From contig JAFGRT010000127.1 in assembly GCA_016935015.1 (NCBI GenBank), forward strand, positions 1-45,889: a stretch of 45,889 nucleotides of DNA, written 5' to 3'. Numbering within the stretch: position 1 is the stretch's first letter; each line of letters begins with the position of its first letter. The stretch comes from Acidobacteriota bacterium. GTDB lineage: Bacteria > Acidobacteriota > JAAYUB01. The position numbers and the translations under genes were made by a program. Below are positions 7,440 to 17,736 of the stretch, one piece after another. The notes beneath the pieces were generated by a model. The model saw only the letters and a program-made list of their open reading frames with translations. It did no database searches and was not told the origin of the DNA.

Positions 7440-8329
7440 CAGGACGCCTCCGCCGCGGAACGGATGGCGGCGGCGAAGATGGTGCCCTGGTAGACGACTT
7501 CCGCCCAGGCTTCCTGGCGGACGGTCCCGCCGGGCTCCCATTCGATCAGGATATCGCCGCCGGGCATGCTGACCATGACCGGTGAGGATGCCCAGCCGTT
7601 GAGGATGGCCGCCACGGCCGCCGCGGCGCTGCCGGTGCCGGACGATGGGGTGATGCCCACGCCGCGTTCCCAGAGCAGCACGTTCAGCGAATTGTCCTCA
7701 ATACGCTGAATGATGCAGACATTAATGCGGGCGGGGAACAGGGGGTGATTTTCCAGGGCGGGGCCGACCGCGGTAACCAGGTTCAGGTCGGCATCGGGAT
7801 AGCGTACCACCAGGTGCGGATTGCCAAGAGAAAGCACGGTGCCAGGCAGCTCTATACCCTTCACCTTAAATGGGTAATCACGAATGGGTGTCTGTACCTG
7901 GCGATCAGCGAAGGGAATGTCCTCCGGTCGCAGCCGCGGCGTTCCCAGTTCGGTGGACAGCAGGAAGCGTCCCTCGGACAGGCGCAGGCACTGCAACTCC
8001 TTGGTGGTCCCGCCGAGATGAACGCGGAGACTCTTTTGAACCCAGATGCGGTTGAAAAACAGGGCTGCGGCCAGACAGCGCAATCCGTTGCCGGACGACT
8101 CCGCTTCGGAGCCGTCGGCATTGTAAATGCGGGCCTCCACGCCCGGCGGGTCGGTGCTGAGCCGCCAGAAAATCATGCCGTCGGCACCGGCGCCATAACG
8201 GCGGTTGCACAAACCCCGCGCGGCTTCGGGCGGAAAGATGCGGCCGGCGGCCAGATCGGTGGCGGCCATGATGATGAAATCATTGCCCATACCGTGGCAT
8301 TTGGTGAAATGAAGAGGTACGTCTTTCAT
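7439..8329 (-). CDS. dapF: DapF-family protein (diaminopimelate epimerase fold) lacking both catalytic cysteines
   Basis: The 296-residue product has the full two-domain DapF fold: FTKCHGMGNDF at the N-terminus, YNADGSEAESSGNGLRC, GNPHLVV and ERGVGITPSSGTGS. DapF interconverts LL- and meso-diaminopimelate using two cysteines as base and acid, one just before GNG and one just before GTG. Both are serine here (Ser79, codon 8095-8093; Ser230, codon 7642-7640; both TCC). All substrate-binding segments around them are kept. The frame is intact and the gene sits inside a housekeeping operon, so decay is unlikely. It may be a slow or altered epimerase, a different isomerase, or a binding protein. 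The ATG at 8329 follows GGAA; a GTG nine bases upstream has no ribosome site. Confidence 0.9.
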   Translation of the reverse strand: MKDVPLHFTKCHGMGNDFIIMAATDLAAGRIFPPEAARGLCNRRYGAGADGMIFWRLSTDPPGVEARIYNADGSEAESSGNGLRCLAAALFFNRIWVQKSLRVHLGGTTKELQCLRLSEGRFLLSTELGTPRLRPEDIPFADRQVQTPIRDYPFKVKGIELPGTVLSLGNPHLVVRYPDADLNLVTAVGPALENHPLFPARINVCIIQRIEDNSLNVLLWERGVGITPSSGTGSAAAAVAAILNGWASSPVMVSMPGGDILIEWEPGGTVRQEAWAEVVYQGTIFAAAIRSAAEAS

Positions 8330-8359
8330 GGATTCCACATGCTGCTTATAAACGTCGGA

Positions 8360-9739
8360 TTATGGTGATGTGGGCGCCAGCCGGGCCCTGAGATCCATGA
8401 TAGTGTCCGTCATCTCCGCCTGAATCCGCGCCAGGGCGTCGGGTGTGGAGGCCTCGAATCGCAGTACCAGCAGCGGCTGGGTGTTGGAGGCCCGCACCAG
8501 GCCCCAACCGTCGTCGAAATCCACCCGGGCGCCATCGATGTCGATTACGGGGCGAGTGGCCCTGTAGTGCTCCTGAACGGCTCTGACCAATGGCTCCTTG
8601 AGGGATTCCGGACATTCCAGGCGGATTTCGGGCGTGTTGAAGGTTGACGGCACATCGGCCATGAGGTCGGCCAGATCCCGGCCGGTCCGGTCGGTGATCT
8701 CCAGCAGCCGCCCCGCGGCATACAGGGCATCGTCAAAGCCAAAATAGCGGTCGGCAAAGAACATGTGTCCGCTCATTTCACCGGCCAGGGCCGCGCCGGT
8801 CTCCTTCATTTTGGCCTTGATCAGGGAATGACCTGTTTTCCACATCAGGGGCCGACCGCCCAGCCGCGCCACTTCATCGTACAGCACGCGTGAGGCCTTG
8901 ACTTCGGAGATGATGGTGGCGCCCGGTTGCCGCGACAATACATCGCGGGCATACAGCAACAGCAGCTGATCGCCGTGCACGATGCGGCCGGCGGCATCCA
9001 CCACACCGATCCGGTCGCCGTCACCGTCGAAAGCGACGCCCAGGGCGGCGTTCTGTTGCCGGACCAGGCGGATCAGATCGGTTAGGTTCGCGGCGACGGT
9101 GGGATCGGCCTCGTGATTGGGAAAACGGCCGTCCACATGGCAGTAAAGTTCCACCACCCGGCATTTCATGCGGCGGAGGAGTTCCGGCGCCACTAGGCCG
9201 GCGGTGCCGTTGCCGGCATCCACCACCACCTTGGGGCGACTGTTGAAAACGCCGAAGTGCCGGGCCAGGTACTCGATGTAATCGGGGATGATGGGGCAGG
9301 CGGTTTCCCGGCCCTCCCCCTGATCGAAATCCTCTGTTTCCACCCGGCGGCGCAAGGCCTGGATATCGTCATCGTACAGGGCGTCGAGGCCGCTGCAGAT
9401 CTTGAAACCGTTATATTCCGGCGGATTGTGACTGGCGGTGACGGCCACGCCGCCACCGGCTTCCAGGTAAACAATGGCGAAGTAGACCAGGGGTGTCGGG
9501 CAGATGCCGATATGGATGACATCCAGGCCGGTAGAGAGGATGCCGTAGCTGAAGCGGGTGGTGAACTCCAGTCCGGACAGCCGGCCGTCGCGGCCCACCA
9601 CAACCGAGGTTTTCCCCCGGCGACGAAGCTCGGTGCCCACCGCCCGGCCGATGGCTTCGGCCAGATCAGGGGTCAGTTCCCGGCCGGCGATGCCGCGAAT
9701 ATCATAGCGCTTGAAAATGTGCGGGGAAGGGATGTGCAT
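8360..9739 (-). CDS. Phosphomannomutase/phosphoglucomutase
   Basis: A 459-residue alpha-D-phosphohexomutase moving phosphate between C1 and C6 of mannose or glucose phosphates, feeding GDP-mannose, glycogen and envelope polysaccharides. The four domains show YDIRGIAG at the start, the phosphoserine loop TASHNPPEYNG, the metal loop DGDGDR, the sugar-specificity loop GEMSGHMFF and the phosphate-binding RASNTQPLLVLRFE. GEMSGH and the overall length favour the bifunctional AlgC/ManB type over GlmM. The start ATG follows AGGAA. It lies 14 bp after coaD and 30 bp before dapF in the same operon. Confidence 0.92.
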   Translation of the reverse strand: MHIPSPHIFKRYDIRGIAGRELTPDLAEAIGRAVGTELRRRGKTSVVVGRDGRLSGLEFTTRFSYGILSTGLDVIHIGICPTPLVYFAIVYLEAGGGVAVTASHNPPEYNGFKICSGLDALYDDDIQALRRRVETEDFDQGEGRETACPIIPDYIEYLARHFGVFNSRPKVVVDAGNGTAGLVAPELLRRMKCRVVELYCHVDGRFPNHEADPTVAANLTDLIRLVRQQNAALGVAFDGDGDRIGVVDAAGRIVHGDQLLLLYARDVLSRQPGATIISEVKASRVLYDEVARLGGRPLMWKTGHSLIKAKMKETGAALAGEMSGHMFFADRYFGFDDALYAAGRLLEITDRTGRDLADLMADVPSTFNTPEIRLECPESLKEPLVRAVQEHYRATRPVIDIDGARVDFDDGWGLVRASNTQPLLVLRFEASTPDALARIQAEMTDTIMDLRARLAPTSP

Positions 9740-9753
9740 AACGGATTCCTGTT

Positions 9754-10254
9754 CTAGCGGGATAGGTTGTATTTTTGGATCAGCCGCCGGGCCACCGCAT
9801 CGGGAACCAGGCATTCCGGTGTGCAGCCGCAGGAGAACACTTCCTTGACCAGCCTAGAGCTGAGATAGGAATATTTCTGATCGGGTACCAGGAACACGGT
9901 CTCGATATCCGGCGCCAGTTTGCGATTCATCAGGGCCATCTGCAGTTCATATTCGTAGTCGGATACGGCCCGGATGCCCCGGATGATGACGTTGGCGTTG
10001 TGCTGGCGGGCGGCCTCGACCAGCAGGCCGTCAAAATAAATGGTCTCGACCCGTGGTCCGAAGTCGGTGATGGCATCCCGCATCATTTCCAGCCGTTCCT
10101 CGGGGCTGAACAGAGGCTGCTTGTCCTTGTTGACGAGAATGGCGGCGATCACCGTATCGAACAGTTCCAGGCAACGCTTGATGATATCCAGATGCCCAAA
10201 GGTGACCGGATCGAAAGAACCGGGATAGATGGCGATGACCTTCTTGCCTGTCAT
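9754..10254 (-). CDS. coaD: Phosphopantetheine adenylyltransferase
   Basis: Transfers AMP from ATP to 4'-phosphopantetheine, the penultimate step of coenzyme A synthesis. The 166-residue protein has the family's usual length. It has YPGSFDPVTFGHLDII with the TxGH nucleotide-binding motif, NKDKQPLFSPEERLEM, VIIRGIRAVSDYEYE, and the late YSYLSSRLVKEV segment that contacts ATP. The start ATG follows an AAGGAGGT site. It is the second gene of the operon, 28 bp behind the RlpA-like gene. Confidence 0.96.
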   Translation of the reverse strand: MTGKKVIAIYPGSFDPVTFGHLDIIKRCLELFDTVIAAILVNKDKQPLFSPEERLEMMRDAITDFGPRVETIYFDGLLVEAARQHNANVIIRGIRAVSDYEYELQMALMNRKLAPDIETVFLVPDQKYSYLSSRLVKEVFSCGCTPECLVPDAVARRLIQKYNLSR

Positions 10255-10282
10255 GCGGACCTCCTTGGCGGAGCGGTGTCGT

Positions 10283-10690
10283 TCAGTTGAGGAGCGTAAT
10301 CCTTACGGGAATCACACCGTCCCGGATCATATCCAGCCGGACGGCGGCGGCATAGGACAGATCGATGATACGGTCGGATCGGAAAGGGCCGCGATCGTTG
10401 ATCCGTACCACCACGGTCCGGCTGCTGAGCAGGTTCTGCACCCGCACCACCGTGCCGAAGGGCAGTGTCTGATGGGCCGCCGTAAATTTATACATATCGA
10501 AGATCTCTCCGCTGGCCGTCGGTTTGCCGTGAAAATCCCGGCCGTACCATGACGCCAGGCCTTCCAGCAGGTGGGAAACAGGCGGCGGATCGGGATCGGG
10601 CAGGCGTGGCCGGGAACGGCGGCCACAACCGCTCCCCAGCAGCAGCAGGATCACCAGACCCAAGAGCGCCAAACGTGCATCCGCCCGCAC
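10283..10690 (-). CDS. rlpA: RlpA-like lipoprotein (double-psi beta-barrel)
   Basis: A 135-residue lipoprotein with a hydrophobic leader ending in the lipobox LGSGC, so it should be lipidated and anchored in an envelope membrane. The remainder is one RlpA double-psi beta-barrel: GLASWYGRDFHGKPTASGE, FTAAHQTLPFGT and INDRGPF, with the catalytic-type Asp in NDRGPF retained. RlpA acts on naked peptidoglycan glycan strands at the septum in some species. The C-terminal SPOR domain of larger RlpAs is missing. Translation starts at GTG behind AAGGAGGT, and a strong promoter lies directly upstream, making it the first gene of the operon. Confidence 0.88.
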   Translation of the reverse strand: MRADARLALLGLVILLLLGSGCGRRSRPRLPDPDPPPVSHLLEGLASWYGRDFHGKPTASGEIFDMYKFTAAHQTLPFGTVVRVQNLLSSRTVVVRINDRGPFRSDRIIDLSYAAAVRLDMIRDGVIPVRITLLN

Positions 10691-10715
10691 CGGGCAACCT
10701 CCTTGTGAAGGCTTG

Positions 10716-10744
10716 AATATAAACCATTACATTTCTATTGTAAA
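10716..10744 (-). promoter_or_regulatory. Promoter of the rlpA-coaD-pgm-dapF-trmJ operon
   Basis: On the minus strand TTTACA, a 17-bp spacer and TATATT each match the consensus at five of six positions. The predicted start of transcription is about 20 nt before the rlpA GTG. The downstream genes are separated by 30 bp or less or overlap, and no second promoter is evident. Confidence 0.65.
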
Positions 10745-10797
10745 GCCAAATTCTGATGCCGGCCGCTGGCGGCGGTGTTGCCGCGCCCGCCCGGCCG

Positions 10798-11223
10798 TTA
10801 CAGGACGGCCAACAGGCGTTCCGGCAGTGTCGCCGGCAGTTCGGAGCCCAGTCGCAGGAGATGGCCGGGGCAGCCGGTCGGGCAGTCGCTGTTGCCGAAT
10901 CCGGCCACGGGCACGGCGGCGGGGCAGTGTTCCCGGACCAGGCGAATCAGGCGGCATTCGGTCAGCTCCGGCCGGGAGGTGCACAATACCAGCGGGACGC
11001 CGACGGTGGGGCGGGTCGTCAGGAGATCCAGATGCCAATGGATTTTCTTGACGAACTTCAGGTGGCGGAGGATTCGGGGAAACAGAGCGGTGCGGGCGCT
11101 GCCGGCGTAGGCGTACACACCTGGCGGAAGGCGCCATTCCCGGCCGGTGCTGCGGATATGCTCGGCCAGACGGAGCTCCAGAAAGATCAGGTAGACGCCG
11201 CATGGAATCCGCCCCCGTTTCAC
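10798..11223 (-). CDS. DUF123 / GIY-YIG-like nuclease-family protein
   Basis: A 141-residue DUF123 protein. This family is related to GIY-YIG nucleases and is sometimes fused to endonuclease III in archaea; its function is not established. Visible signatures are CGVYLIFLEL, PPGVYAYAGSA, the RILRHL and KIHWHLD segments, and a C-terminal GFGNSDCPTGCPGHLLRL with the family's Cys/Cys/His set. The start is the GTG whose GTGA overlaps the dihydrouridine synthase stop, so the two genes are translationally coupled. A much longer upstream reading of this frame is only the shadow of the preceding gene. Confidence 0.8.
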   Translation of the reverse strand: MKRGRIPCGVYLIFLELRLAEHIRSTGREWRLPPGVYAYAGSARTALFPRILRHLKFVKKIHWHLDLLTTRPTVGVPLVLCTSRPELTECRLIRLVREHCPAAVPVAGFGNSDCPTGCPGHLLRLGSELPATLPERLLAVL

Positions 11224-12188
11224 GCGGTCTGTACCTGCTGGAAAAAGCGACGGATGATCTCCTCCCCTTCCGCCAACGATGTGCTGGACTGCACGCCGGC
11301 AAAGAGCGTATGACCGAAAAATTGCGATTTGGCGAACCAGGTCACGAAGATCTTGAGGCGGCTGAGGTGTTTTTCCGGAGGGAGATACTGTCGGAGCAGG
11401 CGGATAAAGTCGAGGAGCACCTGTTCGGGGTCCAACCGTACCTCGTGGCCGGTAAGGATCTCCTGAAAGATCTGGGGGCGCATGACGGCGCCGCGACCGA
11501 TCATGACTCCGGCGCAGCGGGTCTGATGCCGTAGGCGGGTGGCGTCCGCCGCGCTGAACACGTCGCCGTTGCCCACAACGGGCAGGGGGAGTTCTTCCTG
11601 CAGCCAGCGGATCCACTCCCAGCGGGCCGTTCCCTTGAATTTTTCATGGCGGAAACGGGGGTGGACCACCAGCGTCTGGACCCCTTCCTCCGCCAGCATG
11701 CGGCAAAAGTTCAACAGAGCCGGCCGGTCGTCTTGCCAGCCGAGGCGGATCTTGGCGCTGAGGTGACCGGGAAAAGATTGCCGGACGGCGCGGATGATGC
11801 GACGGGTCAGCTCAGGCCGGCGCATCAGGGCCACGCCCTCGCCCTTGCGAATGATGGTCGGGGCCGAGCAGCCCATGTTGATGTCCATCGCCCGGACCCC
11901 GCCGGCGGCCAGTCGCTCGGCCGCGGCGGCCATCAATGCCGGGTCGGCGCCGGAGACCTGGTGGATCAGGTCCGTCTCTTGCTCGTCGCGCAGCAGAAAG
12001 AGCGAAGTCGACGCCTGGCCGTGAACCAGGGTGTTGGAGGAGAGCATTTCGGTGCAATAGAGATGGGCGCCGCCGATCTGTCGGAGCAGCATGCGAAAGG
12101 CCACATGGGTGACTTCGGCCAACGGAGCGAGGATGAGCGGGCACTCCACGGAGGAGTCAAAAGCCCGGGGTGAATCGGATGGTGACAC
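11220..12188 (-). CDS. tRNA-dihydrouridine synthase
   Basis: An FMN-dependent TIM-barrel enzyme that reduces uridines in the tRNA D-loop. The APLAEVTHVAFR start of the barrel, TEMLSSNTL, the catalytic-cysteine segment DINMGCSAPTI, AKIRLGW, LVVHPR, VVGNGDVFSAAD and MIGRGA are all present, with a helical C-terminal tRNA-binding domain. The GTG at 12188 is chosen because it follows GGGGAGG and lies just after a clear promoter; upstream in-frame ATGs would fall within the promoter. The resulting 322 residues fit the family. Subfamily (DusA/B/C) cannot be fixed by eye, though general form is DusB-like. Confidence 0.9.
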   Translation of the reverse strand: MSPSDSPRAFDSSVECPLILAPLAEVTHVAFRMLLRQIGGAHLYCTEMLSSNTLVHGQASTSLFLLRDEQETDLIHQVSGADPALMAAAAERLAAGGVRAMDINMGCSAPTIIRKGEGVALMRRPELTRRIIRAVRQSFPGHLSAKIRLGWQDDRPALLNFCRMLAEEGVQTLVVHPRFRHEKFKGTARWEWIRWLQEELPLPVVGNGDVFSAADATRLRHQTRCAGVMIGRGAVMRPQIFQEILTGHEVRLDPEQVLLDFIRLLRQYLPPEKHLSRLKIFVTWFAKSQFFGHTLFAGVQSSTSLAEGEEIIRRFFQQVQTA

Positions 12189-12215
12189 GAACGATGATGC
12201 CTCCCCAAAATCGAC

Positions 12216-12244
12216 ACTATACCATGACGCCGGTTGCATGTAAA
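12216..12244 (-). promoter_or_regulatory. Promoter of the dihydrouridine synthase operon
   Basis: Minus-strand TTTACA, 17-bp spacer and TATAGT, both five of six to consensus. The predicted start is about 20 nt before the GTG at 12188, and this decides the start codon of the gene. Confidence 0.65.
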
Positions 12245-12304
12245 CGGGTGATTGCCGGTCCGGAAGAGGCAGCCGAGATCCCAAAGCGCAGCCGACACTA
12301 TTGC

Positions 12305-12334
12305 TTGACTTTAGGTGGCGGGGTGGCCTAGTAT
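12305..12334 (+). promoter_or_regulatory. Possible pilT promoter
   Basis: TTGACT followed after 18 bp by TAGTAT. The -35 is good and the -10 only four of six. It is divergent from the dihydrouridine synthase promoter 61 bp away. Confidence 0.4.
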
Positions 12335-12364
12335 GGTAAACGGAATCCAGTTAGGGGATCTGCC

Positions 12365-13495
12365 ATGAAAGTTGACGATCTGTTACGAATCGCCGTCGGC
12401 AAGGGTGCCTCGGATCTGCACCTGAAGGCCGGCTCGTTTCCGCACATCCGGGTATACGGTGAGCTGGTGCCGCTCATGGACTTCAAGAAGCTGTCCAAGG
12501 AAGACACCCTGCTCATGGCCTTCGGCATCATGAACAACCGCCAGAAGCTCTACTTCAAGGAAAACAGCGAGATCGACCTGGCCTACGGCGTGAAGAGCCT
12601 CGGCCGTTTCCGCGTGAACGTCTACCAGCAGCGCGGGACGGTGTCACTGGTCTTTCGTGTCATCCCGGCCCAGATCCGGTCGTTCGAGGAGCTGCATCTG
12701 CCCGAGGTCCTGAAGACCATCTCTCTGATCCCCCGCGGCCTGGTTCTGGTGACGGGCACCACCGGCAGCGGCAAATCCACGTCGCTGGCCACCATGATCG
12801 ATTACGTCAACGAGAACCGGACGTGTCACGTCATCACCATCGAAGATCCCATTGAATTTTTGCACCGGGACAAAAAGAGTATCCTTTCCCAGCGGGAAGT
12901 CCGCGTGGATACAAATACGTTTGCCGATGCCCTCCGCAACGCCCTGCGCCAGGACCCCGACGTAATCCTGGTGGGCGAGATGCGGGACCGGGAAACCATT
13001 GAAACGGCCCTCCTGGCGGCCGAGACCGGTCATATGGTGTTCTCCACGCTGCATACGCTGGACGCCACCGAAACCATCAACCGTATCATCGCCGTATTTC
13101 CGCCCCATCACCAGCAGAATATCCGGATCCAGCTGGCATCCATTCTGCGGGCCGTCGTCTCCATGCGTCTGCTCAAACGCTCCGACGGCCAGGGCCGGGT
13201 GCCGGCCATCGAGGTGTTGGTGGTGACGGAGTTCGTGCGCAACTGCATCATCGATCCCTCCAAGACCAAGTTCATCAAGACGGCCATCGCCGCCGGCACC
13301 AGTCAGTACAGCATGCAGTCCTTTGATCAGTCCATCTACCAGTTTTACAAAAAGAACTACATTTCCTTCGAAGACGCGGTCAACTACGCCACCAATCCCG
13401 ACGAGTTCAAGCTGCGGGTGCAGGGCATTTACTCGGCCCAGGAAGCGGCCATGGAGGAGATGGAGAAAGAAATCGAACGCCAGCAGAACATCTAG
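12365..13495 (+). CDS. pilT: Type IV pilus retraction ATPase PilT
   Basis: A hexameric secretion-type ATPase that powers pilus retraction (twitching motility, DNA uptake) at the inner membrane. The N-terminal ASDLHLKAG domain is followed by the Walker A GTTGSGKST, the Asp box TIEDPIEFLH, Walker B DPDVILVGEMRD and the His box TGHMVFSTLHT. The C-terminal segment has SMQSFDQSIYQFY and a charged coiled tail. The 376-residue length suits PilT, slightly long. No other pilus gene lies nearby; the order pilT-recX-alaS recalls Desulfobacterota and Acidobacteriota genomes. The recX start codon directly abuts its stop. PilT or the closely related PilU cannot be fully separated here, but PilT is more likely. 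Confidence 0.92.
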   Translation: MKVDDLLRIAVGKGASDLHLKAGSFPHIRVYGELVPLMDFKKLSKEDTLLMAFGIMNNRQKLYFKENSEIDLAYGVKSLGRFRVNVYQQRGTVSLVFRVIPAQIRSFEELHLPEVLKTISLIPRGLVLVTGTTGSGKSTSLATMIDYVNENRTCHVITIEDPIEFLHRDKKSILSQREVRVDTNTFADALRNALRQDPDVILVGEMRDRETIETALLAAETGHMVFSTLHTLDATETINRIIAVFPPHHQQNIRIQLASILRAVVSMRLLKRSDGQGRVPAIEVLVVTEFVRNCIIDPSKTKFIKTAIAAGTSQYSMQSFDQSIYQFYKKNYISFEDAVNYATNPDEFKLRVQGIYSAQEAAMEEMEKEIERQQNI

Positions 13496-13976
13496 ATGGA
13501 GACACAGTTTCGTGCGGCGCTCCAGTACGCCGTCCGGTTGTTGGGACGGAAAGTTTACACCGAGCTGGAGTTGCGCCGCAAACTTGAAAAACGATTCCCG
13601 CAATCCCCCGCCAACGAGCAGGTCATTGAGAGATGCCGGGAACTGAAATTCCTGGATGACGGGGAATATGCGCGATTCTTCGCCCGCAATCGCATCATCG
13701 AACGGTTGTGGGGCCCCTTCCGGGTGCTGTTCGAGCTGGAACAGCGCGGAGTGCCGCCCTCCCTGGCCCAGGCGGCCGTTGACGCGGTCTGGTGCGAAAC
13801 GAGCCACGATGAGGTCATGGCGAAGGCGGTGCGGAAATGGCTGAAATCGCACGGCCGGATTCGGCAGTGGAAGGAGCTGGCCGGTATGAGGAATTACCTG
13901 CTGCGCCAGGGCTTCGATTCGGAAAAAATTCGGGAATGCCTGGCCGGGTTTGACATTGAAGACAGGAATGAGGCTG

Positions 13977-13987
<11 letters not shown>
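13496..13987 (+). CDS. recX: Regulatory protein RecX
   Basis: A 163-residue all-helical protein of the RecX family, which binds RecA filaments and inhibits recombinase and coprotease activity. Family features are an alternating three-helix repeat pattern, AVRLLGRKVYTELELRRKL near the start, LKFLDDGEYARFFARNRI in the middle, and LRQGFDSEKIRECL at the end. It starts immediately after the pilT stop and overlaps alaS by 11 bp, so translation of all three is probably coupled. recA itself, often beside recX, is not in this window. Confidence 0.87.
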
Positions 13988-16595
<2,608 letters not shown>

Positions 16596-16604
16596 AGCCT
16601 CCGG

Positions 16605-16625
16605 CCGGCGGATCCGCCGGATTTC
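16605..16625 (+). terminator. Possible terminator after alaS
   Basis: CCGGCGGATCCGCCGG is a perfect palindrome that folds into a strong stem beginning 10 bp after the alaS stop, followed by ATTTC. The short T-tract makes intrinsic termination plausible but not certain. Confidence 0.45.
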
Positions 16626-16676
16626 TCATCATTCCCGTCCAAGCATGAAACACCCTTTCACGGGGCGAAGGTGGTA

Positions 16677-16734
16677 GTTCGGGTTCGACCTGTCTGCCGA
16701 AGCTCGGACGAGCGAAGGCGGGCGAATCCGGAAC
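16677..16734. repeat. 58-nt imperfect hairpin, REP-like
   Basis: Outer arms GTTCGGGTTCG and CGAATCCGGAAC pair over 11 bp with one bulged base and one G-T pair. An asymmetric bulge leads to CTGCC/GGCGG, then a symmetric GAA/GAA internal loop (able to form sheared G-A pairs) and GCTCG/CGAGC capped by GA. It codes for nothing visible and resembles a repetitive extragenic palindrome, but only one copy is seen in the window. Confidence 0.5.
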
Positions 16735-16821
16735 TCCTCATGGATGAAGATCCAAAGATGAAGGAGCGCCTTCGGGCATAAGGCGGTAGGACCAGTTTTT
16801 GGAAATGTCGCACACCGCTCC

Positions 16822-17150
16822 CCGCCGGGCTTGCCCCGGCGGAAGCGAGGACTGAATGCCAGCGAGGGATTCCTGCAGAATAATGGCACCGCCGGCCTGG
16901 CGCCGGTGGGGCCATGTTATATTTGCAGGTGGTTCCATCGACAGTGAAAGGACGACACCTTTTATGGCAAGGTCCCTTGCATATGACCTTTTCAAAGTTC
17001 GCGATACGTTTCAGGAGAACATCGCTCCACCGGCGCCAGGCCGGTGGTGGCGGTTGCCAGGACGGCCGTTTAACTGGCGGTCAGTCACGGCCCCGCTGGC
17101 ACGAGGCCAGCGGTGGCCGGCAGGTGTGGCCCGCACCGGTCGGGTGCGGG
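16822..17150. repeat. Cluster of five 21-nt hairpins (8-bp stem, 5-nt loop)
   Basis: Five units of the same geometry occur in a gene-free stretch. 16822-16842: arms CCGCCGGG/CCCGGCGG, loop CTTGC. 16889-16909: CCGCCGGC/GCCGGTGG with one G-T pair, loop CTGGC. 17027-17047: CCACCGGC/GCCGGTGG, loop GCCAG. 17093-17113: CCGCTGGC/GCCAGCGG, loop ACGAG. 17130-17150: CCCGCACC/GGTGCGGG, loop GGTCG. The second and third are inverted copies of each other with one difference. Several have extra flanking pairs, for example ATGGC/GCCAT around the second. Spacing is irregular. None is followed by a T-run, so they are not a chain of terminators. A structured RNA or a nest of REP-like elements is possible. Confidence 0.65.
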
Positions 17151-17180
17151 ACCGTTCACCGCGACAAAGCCAAACGGGTT

Positions 17181-17210
17181 TTCATACAGAGGGCAGCCGG
17201 GGTGTATAAT
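17181..17210 (+). promoter_or_regulatory. Promoter of the HD-domain gene
   Basis: A perfect TATAAT (17205-17210) with TTCATA 18 bp upstream (four of six to consensus). The predicted leader is about 58 nt. Confidence 0.5.
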
Positions 17211-17274
17211 GGGGTTATTTTTGTCCTGCCGGCATCGCGAAGCCATGCCGCAGGAATCCGTTGAAGGAACATAC

Positions 17275-17736
17275 ATGGACATCGTTTTCACTCTACCAGG
17301 CAAGTCTGAACTGACCCTTCTGGAAAAGGCCCTGCTCCTGGCCCTGCGGGCTCATCTCGGCCGGACCGACAAGGCGGGTCAGCCGTATGTGTTCCACCCC
17401 CTGCGCCTCCTGTTGACCCTGGACACGGAAGAAGAGAAAATGACCGCGCTGCTGCACGACGTGGTGGAGGATTCGGACATCACCCTGGAGGAATTGCGGC
17501 AGGCCGGCATTCCCGAGACGGTGGTGCAGGCCGTGGACGCCCTGACCCGTCGAAAGCCGGAGGAAAGCTACGAAGAGTATATCGAACGCGCCGCCCGGCA
17601 TTCCGTCGCGCGGCGTGTGAAACAGGCTGATCTGCGCGATAACATGGACATCTCCCGCCTGACCGAGCTCACCGCCAGGGACATCCAACGGCTGACCCGG
17701 TACCTGCACGCCTGGCGTTTCCTGCAAAGCGAATGA
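17275..17736 (+). CDS. Small HD-domain phosphohydrolase, RelA/SpoT hydrolase-like
   Basis: A 153-residue stand-alone HD domain resembling the ppGpp-hydrolase half of RelA/SpoT. It has AHLGRTDKAGQPYVFHPLRL, where Rel proteins have AHKGQ...PYISHP, the metal-binding ALLHDVVEDSDIT (HDxxED) and KQADLRDNMDISRL, corresponding to K-ADRLHNM. These supply the metal and alarmone ligands, so hydrolysis of (p)ppGpp or a related nucleotide is plausible as in small alarmone hydrolases; substrate is inference. The ATG follows AAGGAA and has its own promoter, and a strong terminator lies downstream. No synthetase domain is attached or nearby. Confidence 0.82.
   Translation: MDIVFTLPGKSELTLLEKALLLALRAHLGRTDKAGQPYVFHPLRLLLTLDTEEEKMTALLHDVVEDSDITLEELRQAGIPETVVQAVDALTRRKPEESYEEYIERAARHSVARRVKQADLRDNMDISRLTELTARDIQRLTRYLHAWRFLQSE

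Larger units (their letters stand above)
16596..17274. other. Gene-free 679-bp interval
   Basis: No convincing coding frame is present: frames here have no ribosome site, no family resemblance and are broken by the hairpins. The interval holds the alaS terminator candidate, a 58-nt imperfect hairpin, the five 21-nt hairpins, and the promoter of the HD-domain gene at its right end. A further GGCCGT/ACGGCC pairing (near 17064-17092) adds to the structure. No RNase P, SRP, tmRNA or 6S signature was seen. Confidence 0.6.

Noticed and set aside
12189-12284. Earlier starts for the dihydrouridine synthase
   Set aside because: They lie within or upstream of the TTTACA/TATAGT promoter and have no ribosome site, whereas the GTG at 12188 follows GGGGAGG.
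16822-17150. CRISPR array or integron attC sites
   Set aside because: Repeats differ in sequence and spacing and there are no cas genes. One RYYYAAC-like GTTTAAC occurs (17068-17074), but no matching GTTRRRY partner, integrase or cassette gene is present.
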